This document shows positions 5,642 to 7,741 of a DNA stretch of 7,741 nt, piece by piece (position 1 is the stretch's first letter; each line of letters starts with the position of its first letter). The position numbers and the translations under genes were made by a program. Source of the DNA: an uncultured Clostridia bacterium (lineage in GTDB: Bacteria > Bacillota_A > Clostridia > Oscillospirales > Oscillospiraceae); the NCBI GenBank assembly GCA_946405325.1, contig CAMJGU010000036.1, positions 1-7,741 on the forward strand, read 5' to 3'. The notes under the pieces are model-generated. The model searched no databases, was not told the DNA's origin, and saw only the letters and a program-made list of their open reading frames with translations.

Positions 5642-5684
5642 TGATCTGTTGCGAACATCCCAACTTTTGAGGAGGACATCCACC

Positions 5685-6884
5685 ATGAGCACCAATGATA
5701 GACGCGTCGGAACCGTATCCCGGGGCATCCGCTGCCCCATCATCCGTCAGGGCGACGACATCGCCGCCATCGCCGCGCAGAGCGTATTGGAGGCGGCGGA
5801 CGCCGAGGGCTTTGCGCTCCGCGACCGCGACGTGATCGCCATTACCGAGTCCGTCGTCGCCCGCTCCCAGGGCAACTACGCCAGCGTCGACGACATTGCC
5901 GCGGACGTGCGCGCGAAGCTCGGCGGCGAGACCGTGGGCGTCGTGTTCCCGATCCTCTCCCGCAACCGCTTCGCGATCCTGCTGCGCGGCATCGCCAAGG
6001 GCTGCAAGAAGGTGGTCATCCAGCTCTCCTATCCCTCCGACGAGGTGGGCAACGCGCTCGTGAGCCTCGACGCCGTGGACGAAGCGGGCGTCAACCCGTA
6101 CAGCGATGTTTTGAGCGCGGCGCGTTTCCGCGAGCTGTTCGGCGAGCCGAAGCACGAGTTCACCGGCGTCAACTACGTCGCGTACTACACCGAGCTCGTG
6201 GAGGGCTGCGGCGCCGAGTGCGAGATCATCTTCGCCAACCACGCGACGGATATTTTGCAGTACACCGACTGCGTGCTGACCTGCGACATCCACACCCGCG
6301 CGCGGAGCAAGCGCCTTTTGAAGGCGGCGGGCGCGAAGAAGGTCTACGGCCTCGATGAGATTCTGAACGCGCCGGTGAACGGCAGCGGCTGCAACGAGAA
6401 GTACGGCCTGCTCGGCTCCAACAAGTCCACCGAGGACACGGTCAAGCTGTTCCCGCGCGACTGTCAGGGCGTGGTGGAGGACGTGCAGAAGCGCATCCTC
6501 GCCGCCACGGGCAAGCACGTGGAGGTCATGGTCTACGGCGACGGCGCGTTCAAGGACCCGCAGGGCAAGATCTGGGAGCTCGCCGACCCCGTCACGTCCC
6601 CGGCGTACACCGACGGCCTGATCGGCACGCCGAACGAGCTGAAGCTCAAGTACCTCGCGGATGACAAGTACAAAGACTTGTCGGGCGAGGCGCTGCGCGA
6701 CGCCATCAGCGCGGACATTCGCGCGAAGCAGGGCTCGCTCGTGGGCAAGATGGCGACCGAGGGCACGACCCCCCGCCAGCTCACCGACCTGATCGCGTCG
6801 CTGTGCGACCTCACCTCCGGCAGCGGCGACAAGGGCACGCCCATCGTGCTGGTGCAGGGGTATTTTGATAATTATACCAACTGA
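5685..6884 (+). CDS. CofE-like gamma-glutamyl ligase family protein (F420_ligase-type)
   Basis: 399 residues. The N-terminal part resembles CofE, which adds glutamate to coenzyme F420-0 using GTP: GIRCPIIRQGDD (residues 14-25), RDRDVIAITESVVARSQGNY (46-65), then NRFAILLRGIAKGCKKVVIQ. Further on are DEVGNALVS, DCVLTCDIHTRARSKRLL, EVMVYGDGAFKDPQGKIWEL, DPVTSPAYTDGLIGTPNELK and a Ser/Gly-rich TSGSGDKGTP near the C-terminus. It is much longer than classical CofE (about 250). Clostridia commonly carry such long CofE-like proteins without other F420 genes, and no F420 gene is present here, so the real acceptor may be a different molecule. ATG 5685 follows AGGAGG (5670-5675) by nine bases. No signal peptide or membrane segment is seen. 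Family membership is likely; the reaction is unproven. Confidence 0.8.
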   Translation: MSTNDRRVGTVSRGIRCPIIRQGDDIAAIAAQSVLEAADAEGFALRDRDVIAITESVVARSQGNYASVDDIAADVRAKLGGETVGVVFPILSRNRFAILLRGIAKGCKKVVIQLSYPSDEVGNALVSLDAVDEAGVNPYSDVLSAARFRELFGEPKHEFTGVNYVAYYTELVEGCGAECEIIFANHATDILQYTDCVLTCDIHTRARSKRLLKAAGAKKVYGLDEILNAPVNGSGCNEKYGLLGSNKSTEDTVKLFPRDCQGVVEDVQKRILAATGKHVEVMVYGDGAFKDPQGKIWELADPVTSPAYTDGLIGTPNELKLKYLADDKYKDLSGEALRDAISADIRAKQGSLVGKMATEGTTPRQLTDLIASLCDLTSGSGDKGTPIVLVQGYFDNYTN

Positions 6885-6896
6885 GGGGGCGTTTCC

Positions 6897-6942
6897 TGAA
6901 ACCATTTCTCTTTTCGTCTTGCCGAAAAGAGAAACGGTTTCA
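6897..6942. repeat. Long hairpin, 19/20 paired stem (third repeat copy)
   Basis: Arms 6897-6916 (starting TGAAACCATTTCTC) and 6923-6942 (ending GAAACGGTTTCA) are complementary at 19 of 20 positions, with loop TCTTGC. The adjacent 6943-6966 (GACTTCC...GGGCGCC) matches, in reverse complement with small gaps, the first part of the 77-bp repeat. This is therefore an inverted, diverged member of the same family. It lies 12 bases after the cofE-like stop and could also stop or stabilise that transcript, but no T-run follows. Confidence 0.78.
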
Positions 6943-6966
6943 GACTTCCAAAGAGAAAAGGGCGCC

Positions 6967-7248
6967 TGGCGGGTCAGTGCAGATCGAATTTGCGGCTTTG
7001 GTTCTGAGGACGGTACGCTGTTTTCCAACGCTGCATTGACACTGCAATGCGCCGCCTGCCCGGCGGCATGACCTTTCCTTATGCTGGAATACCTGCCACG
7101 CACCTTGGGATAAACGAACGACGTACCAAGGCGATTCCCAGAACACGGCGGGGCGGCGGGGAGCCGCATACGAGGGAAGTCAATTCGACTTACGAAAACA
7201 GCGTCCCGTATCCGGAACGAACCCACAGATCAACAGAAACCTTCCGAC
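6967..7248. other. Gene-free stretch between repeats
   Basis: No credible gene: the open frames here lack ribosome binding sites, run into the flanking repeats and have no recognisable family. It contains the 7001-7218 inverted-repeat element, a small hairpin GCATTG/CAATGC (7033-7050) and a short palindromic AAGTC-AATTC-GACTT near 7178-7192. No promoter was recognised. Confidence 0.55.
7001..7218. repeat. Element bounded by 25-bp imperfect terminal inverted repeats
   Basis: Arms 7001-7025 and 7194-7218 match as reverse complements at 20 of 25 positions; the inner 16 bases (GAAAACAGCGT-C/A-CCGT) match at 15. Because of this, read in one frame on either strand, the ends spell the same peptide ENSVP. 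The roughly 218-bp unit has no coding capacity. Its shape fits a small non-autonomous element or a structured RNA; which one cannot be told from one copy. No target-site duplication was found. Confidence 0.5.
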
Positions 7249-7325
7249 AAGCGTCTTTCTCTTTTGGGGAAGTCTGAAACCGCGTTTTCTCTTTCCAAGA
7301 GAAAGAGAAAAGGCGGTGTCAGATA
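7249..7325 (+). repeat. 77-bp dispersed hairpin repeat, copy 2
   Basis: Same as 3844-3920 except at 7254 and 7323. It is followed at 7348-7365 by AAAAGAGAAACGGTTTCA, which repeats the right arm of the 6897-6942 hairpin, so the whole 7249-7365 stretch is repeat-derived. It forms the leader region of rarA. Confidence 0.85.
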
Positions 7326-7399
7326 CTTGCACGGTTTGGGCAAGACCAAAAGAGAAACGGTTTCAAGGTATCGAGTAATCAAGGAGGTGACGCAGTCAC

Positions 7400-7741
7400 A
7401 TGCAAAGACCCCTTGCGGATGAGATCCGCCCGCAATCCCTCGACGAGGTGGTGGGGCAGAAGCATTTGATCGGCCCGGGCGGGATGCTGCGCCGCCTCAT
7501 CGAGTCCGGCACGAGCGCGAACATGATCTTCTACGGGCCGTCCGGCACCGGCAAGACCACCATCGCGAACATCATCGCGTCGCGCACCAACAAGACGCTG
7601 CACAAGCTCAACGCCACCACCGCGTCGCTCTCCGACGTGAAGGACATCATCGCCGACGTGGGGACGCTGCTCGCCCCCGGCGGGGTGCTGCTCTACCTCG
7701 ACGAGATCCAGTACTTCAACAAAAAGCAGCAGCAGAGCCTG
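7400..7741 (+). CDS. rarA: RarA/MgsA replication-associated AAA+ ATPase (3' end missing)
   Basis: The first 114 codons of a replication-associated recombination protein, a clamp-loader-like AAA+ ATPase that acts at stalled replication forks with SSB and the replisome. Seen: the family N-terminus PLADEIRPQSLDEVVGQKHLIGPG, Walker A GPSGTGKTT (residues 46-54), LNATTASLSDVKDII, and Walker B VLLYLDEIQYFNKKQQQSL with Asp101-Glu102. The QxxFNKxQQ stretch after Walker B is the hallmark that separates RarA from other clamp-loader relatives such as RuvB. The usual GPPGTGKTT has Ser in place of the second Pro. The ATG at 7400 follows AAGGAGG (7381-7387) by twelve bases, a little long, and no better in-frame start is present. 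The rest of the ATPase domain and the C-terminal tetramerisation part lie beyond the window. Confidence 0.94.
   Translation, partial: MQRPLADEIRPQSLDEVVGQKHLIGPGGMLRRLIESGTSANMIFYGPSGTGKTTIANIIASRTNKTLHKLNATTASLSDVKDIIADVGTLLAPGGVLLYLDEIQYFNKKQQQSL

Noticed and set aside
5541..7226. 561-codon open frame on the minus strand
   Set aside because: It is antisense to the well-supported cofE-like gene, low in complexity (Val/Ala/Arg/Leu-rich as expected from a G/C-rich antisense frame), runs through the repeats and has no recognisable motif.
7047..7277. 76-codon plus-strand frame between cofE-like gene and rarA
   Set aside because: It has no ribosome binding site, runs into the 77-bp repeat, and its ENSVP segment is explained by the inverted repeat, not by protein conservation.
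3844..7365. CRISPR array
   Set aside because: The repeats are few, differ in orientation and length, and are kilobases apart with genes between them; there are no regular spacers.
1..7741. tRNA, rRNA or known riboswitch
   Set aside because: I saw no tRNA cloverleaf, rRNA core sequence or recognised riboswitch motif in the gaps on either strand; a covariance-model scan would be needed to exclude weaker ones.

Overview
The window looks like chromosomal DNA from a high-GC, low-redundancy member of the Clostridia, probably a gut Oscillospiraceae or a relative. This rests on three things. Strong AGGAGG-type ribosome binding sites precede nearly every gene. The genes belong to families typical of Firmicutes (TepA-type ClpP-like protease, M18 aminopeptidase, stand-alone TtcA-like and CofE-like proteins, RarA). 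The gaps carry short hairpin repeats of the kind scattered through such genomes. The taxon is an inference; no rRNA gene is present.

Layout. 1-1419 is the 3' part of a fused gene joining a Sua5-type threonylcarbamoyl-AMP synthase to a dephospho-CoA kinase. 1419-1535 is a twin inverted hairpin repeat that may also end transcription. 1587-2987 encodes an M18 zinc aminopeptidase. 2996-3321 is a compact unit: a perfect-consensus promoter, a 75-residue coiled-coil protein and a palindromic terminator. 3338-3772 is a visibly AT-rich island with two divergent small genes, a 54-residue helical protein on the minus strand and a 56-residue ribbon-helix-helix regulator on the plus strand. They share a 99-base intergenic region holding a 10-bp perfect inverted repeat. 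The island is bracketed by two near-identical palindromic terminators. 3979-4689 is tepA, ended by a strong terminator. 4799-5626 is a TtcA-family tRNA thiolase. 5685-6884 is a long CofE-like ligase with its own extended -10 promoter. 6885-7399 has no gene; it holds copies of a hairpin repeat and a further inverted-repeat element. 7400 to the window end is the start of rarA.

The genes do not form one pathway. Most are housekeeping (tRNA modification, CoA synthesis, peptide turnover, replication-fork maintenance) and most appear to be transcribed as single units, because promoters or terminators lie between them. The most interesting parts are the small RHH cassette with its operator-like repeat, the Sua5-CoaE fusion, the orphan CofE-like enzyme, and the repeat elements. 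One of these repeats is a 77-bp direct repeat (75/77 identical) that brackets tepA, the ttcA-like gene and the cofE-like gene.
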